Source of the DNA: Bog-473 sp963745665
GTDB lineage: Bacteria > Actinomycetota > Acidimicrobiia > Acidimicrobiales > RAAP-2
Assembly: GCA_963745665.1 (NCBI GenBank)
Contig: CAVUYE010000003.1
Coordinates: 372,001 to 436,000 of the forward strand
Length of the DNA stretch: 64,000 nt
Direction of reading: 5' to 3'
Each line of letters starts with the position of its first letter. Positions within the stretch are counted from its first letter, which is position 1. Positions 62,319-64,000 of the stretch are shown here, piece by piece. Below the pieces are notes generated by a model. The model did no database searches. It was not told where the DNA came from and was given only the letters and a program-made list of their open reading frames with translations. The translations under genes and the position numbers were made by a program.

Positions 62319-63473
62319 TCAGCCCGGTCCGGAGACCTCCAGCGGTGCCGCCAGGTACGGGCCCGCGGTACCGAAGCCGAGGTGGGCCATGGAGACCGGA
62401 CGCGGCGGCCCGGGCAGCGGCAGGGTGGAGCTGAACGGGCGTGTAGAGGAGCCAGAAGCCCGCCGCGTTGGCGAAGACCGACTCCTCGCCGGGACCCTGA
62501 CCCTGCGAGTTGGAGCCCAGCAGCGGCGTGGAGGACTGGTCGCTGCACGGTCCGAGCGGTCCGGCGCAGCGCGCCGCGCCGATGGAGTAGCCGGGCTGGT
62601 TGAACCACCCGCCGGAGTAGAAGAGGTAGTAGCTGCCCGCGCACCAGCACGAGCTGCGGCGCCTCCACGATGTGACCCTGCCAGGATTCGTCCGGGCGAA
62701 GATCGCAGTCGGCTGCCCCAAGAGATGGAGCCCGTCGGCGCTCAGCGGTTGGCTGTAGATCTGCGTGTTGACGGTGTTCGACCGGGCGTTCTGGTCGGAC
62801 TTCCAGATCATGTAGGGCTGCCCGTCGGCGTCGTCGAAGACGCGGGGGTCGATGGAGCCGCCGAGCGACTGCTGGCAGATGAACGGGACCGGCGACGCGA
62901 GGTAGGGGCCGGCGACGGCGGTGCTGATGGCGTCGCCGATGCACATGGTGGACGGCGACACGCCCTTGAGCTGCGAGGTGAAGTACAGCAGGAAGTGATT
63001 GCCGAACTGCGCCACGTCGGGCGCCCACGTGACGCCGGGCGTCGGCCCAGGCCGGCGGGTCGGGCAGCGCGTCGCTCGGGCCGCCCCACTGGCCCACGGT
63101 GGTGCCCGGAGCGGACCGGCACGTTCTGCGGCACCTTGTCCTGCGACGTGAAGAGGTAGTAGCGGCCGCCCTGCTGGAACATGAACGGGTCGGGCTGATC
63201 GGCGCCCGAGTTGATGGTGAAGCCGGGCGTGGACGGGTCCGACAGCGCCGGGCGGATCGAAGTAGGGCGTCTGCAGGCCCAGCGCGCTGTCGCCGGCGGC
63301 GGCACCGAGCGCGCCGGTGGAGAGGTACTGCTCCGGCGAGACCGTTGACTCGTCAGCGGTGCGCGCACCGGCGCTCAGGATGCCGAGGCCGAACATCGCC
63401 GGCCAGCGTGAGCGCGACGCCGACGAGTGCCGACGACGACGCCGCGACGACGGCCTCGGCTCGACCTCACCAT
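62319..63473 (-). CDS. Secreted GH43-like glycosidase, about eight frame breaks
   Basis: Reads as a five-bladed beta-propeller GH43 protein when the frames are joined. Signal peptide: MVRSSRGRRRGVVV, ALVGVALTLA, MFGLGILSAGA in three frames. Then FTINSGADQPDPFMFQQGGRYYLFTS (first Asp), TWAPDVAQFGNHFLLYFTSQ, GSIDPRVFDDADGQPYMIWKSDQ (second Asp), HIVEAPQLVLV (Glu), SYYLFYSGGWFNQPGYSIG and GFGTAGPYLAAPLEVSGPG. Approximate breaks: 63435, 63402, 63254, 63103, 63046, 62692, 62642, 62438. A substrate such as arabinan or xylan cannot be named. True pseudogene is possible, but conservation across all breaks argues for error. Confidence 0.72.
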
Positions 63474-63479
63474 GGGGAA

Positions 63480-63599
63480 GAACTGGGGACGGAGGAGGTC
63501 GACTCTTGGGGATGACGCGGAGAAAGATGGGGAGAACATCTGGATTTCGCGAAACGCCATTGACCCCGTGTTTCGAGTGGCGCAATGTGTCCCCAGTTC
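63480..63599. repeat. 11-bp inverted repeats GAACTGGGGAC/GTCCCCAGTTC bounding 120 bp
   Basis: GAACTGGGGAC at 63480-63490 and GTCCCCAGTTC at 63589-63599 are perfect inverse complements. The 98 bp between hold TTGACC at 63560 and a smaller dyad CGAAAC/GTTTCG (63550-63555 and 63570-63575). The left arm is only 7 bases upstream of the GH43 start. It may be a small mobile element end-pair (MITE or REP-like) or a large regulatory palindrome. No target-site duplication is obvious. Confidence 0.5.
63560..63588 (+). promoter_or_regulatory. Possible promoter TTGACC-17-CAATGT before hairpin array
   Basis: TTGACC at 63560-63565, 17-bp spacer and CAATGT at 63583-63588. The -35 hexamer is good; the -10 matches TATAAT only at positions 2 and 6. 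Transcription would begin near 63595, just before the first stem (GTTCGG/CCGAAC). The CGAAAC/GTTTCG dyad overlaps the -35 and could be an operator. Confidence 0.4.
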
Positions 63600-63750
63600 G
63601 GAGACAAGAGCCCGCCGAACCTCAAGCGAGCACCGCAAGGTGGGAGCGAGGGAAGCCCGAAGGGAAGCCGCAAGGCGGAACGGGGGGAAGCCGAGAGAAC
63701 GCTGCAAAGCGGGATCGAGGAAAGGGAGCGAGCCCCGCAAGGGGAGCGTG
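63596..63750 (+). ncRNA. Array of evenly spaced GCAA-tetraloop hairpins, possible structured RNA
   Basis: Stem GTTCGG/CCGAAC (63596-63620) precedes four hairpins with identical GCAA loops: CACC-GCAA-GGTG (63631-63642), GCC-GCAA-GGC (63667-63676), CGCT-GCAA-AGCG (63700-63711) and CCCC-GCAA-GGGG (63733-63744). Centres are 35, 34 and 33 bases apart. Stem bases change but stay paired; the first and fourth units share GCGAG before and GAGCG or AGCG after the stem, with an A-T to C-G compensated change. An extra CCC-GAA-GGG lies at 63656-63664. GNRA loops are stable only on this strand. An ORF runs through but its protein is low-complexity and unlike any family I know. Extent and function are unknown. 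Confidence 0.4.
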
Positions 63751-63833
63751 ACTGGAGTGGGCAGGAGGATCCGACTGGAGATGGTCCGTGGTGCGTCACG
63801 GTGGCTTCCCTGGAGTCGCCGGGACCGGCTCGG

Positions 63834-63860
63834 GCCGGGGTTGTCCGACACGACCCCGGC
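63834..63860 (+). terminator. 11-bp stem hairpin closing the non-coding region
   Basis: GCCGGGGTTGT, loop CCGAC, ACGACCCCGGC: 11 consecutive pairs including one G-T wobble. There is no T tract. Its position about 90 bases after the hairpin array would make a 265-base transcript from the candidate promoter. Confidence 0.45.
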
Positions 63861-64000
63861 ACGGTGCCAGCGGCCCATCGCTGACGTGGCCCCGAGGAGC
63901 ACGGGAGGCTTCGGCCGAACGGTTACTCGGGGTTGCGTCGCGTCCGGGCCCCTCGTTCTGTCGCTTCCCCGTTCCCATCCCCATGCATGGGTAACGGCCG
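63861..64000. other. Right-edge non-coding stretch
   Basis: 140 bases with no reading frame I can support. It includes a 12-bp perfect palindrome CCCATGCATGGG at 63980-63991. No tRNA, start of a known gene or repeat copy is evident; the feature to the right lies outside the window. Confidence 0.4.

Noticed and set aside
55893..63473. Cluster of true pseudogenes undergoing decay
   Set aside because: Breaks are all single-base steps with motifs intact on both sides and affect unrelated genes in a gradient, which fits sequence error better.
63596..63750. CRISPR array
   Set aside because: Units are about 34 bases apart, but the repeated part is only a short hairpin with variable stems and there are no conserved 25-35 base repeats with unique spacers.
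63375..63902. Open frames on both strands through the right-edge hairpin region (up to 175 codons)
   Set aside because: Their translations are low-complexity, lack any family motif and coincide with hairpin repeats; open frames are expected by chance in GC-rich DNA.
1..64000. tRNA or rRNA genes
   Set aside because: I scanned the intergenic gaps for T-loop GGTTCGAATC-like sequences with matching acceptor stems and saw none; no rRNA-like stretch is present.

Overview
The window is about 70% G+C and densely packed with short intergenic gaps, many GTG starts and frequent 4-base ATGA/GTGA gene overlaps. Homodimeric AceE, several DinB/DUF664 proteins, a luciferase-like monooxygenase and a caa3-type CtaG point to a free-living aerobic actinobacterium, perhaps an uncultured Acidimicrobiia lineage. 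That placement is inference from gene content; no rRNA or tRNA gene is visible to test it.

Layout. 1-5.3 kb: thiE (cut by the window edge), an HhH-GPD protein, an Rrf2 regulator, a DinB protein and aceE. 5.3-10.4 kb: rnhA, then lpdA, a 2-oxoacid dehydrogenase E2 and a fused lipB-lipA. With divergent aceE this gives E1, E2, E3 and the lipoylation enzymes in one place. 10.5-19 kb: a Thr-rich secreted protein, a DyP peroxidase with an encapsulin-type C-terminal tag, an acyl-CoA dehydrogenase, and small enzymes and unknowns. 19-33 kb: cobalamin-linked functions (metH, a PduO-type adenosyltransferase, a stand-alone acyl-CoA mutase large subunit), an N-terminal-rhodanese MoeB and assorted oxidoreductases. 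33-39 kb: acetyltransferase, TPR protein, M20 peptidase, and a biotin carboxylase/BCCP subunit divergent from birA. 39-49 kb: a surface-glycan locus (rfbB, rfbD, ugd, uxs, three family 2 glycosyltransferases, DUF2142 and DUF2304 membrane proteins) that includes a double-lobed aspartic protease-like protein. 49-55 kb: an ArsR/SRPBCC pair with a striking palindrome, an SDR, an LLM oxidoreductase and a YtrA-type regulator with an ABC exporter. 55-62.3 kb: quinone oxidoreductase, GNATs, Tag glycosylase, acyl-CoA ligase, aldehyde dehydrogenase, SDR and YceH. 62.3-63.5 kb: a GH43-like secreted glycosidase. 63.47-64.0 kb: non-coding DNA with an inverted repeat, a possible promoter, evenly spaced GCAA-loop hairpins and a strong final hairpin.

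Two cautions. At least seven reading frames before 55.8 kb carry one or two single-base frame breaks. After 55.8 kb nearly every gene is broken, up to about eight times in the GH43 gene. Conservation continues in the shifted frames, so I read most of these as sequence or assembly error near a contig end rather than gene decay. Coordinates of broken genes therefore span all frames.

The most unusual items are the non-coding hairpin array at the right edge, the orphan encapsulin-tagged DyP, the LipB-LipA fusion, the ArsR palindrome over its own start codon, and the Asp-to-Cys change in the RfbB active site.
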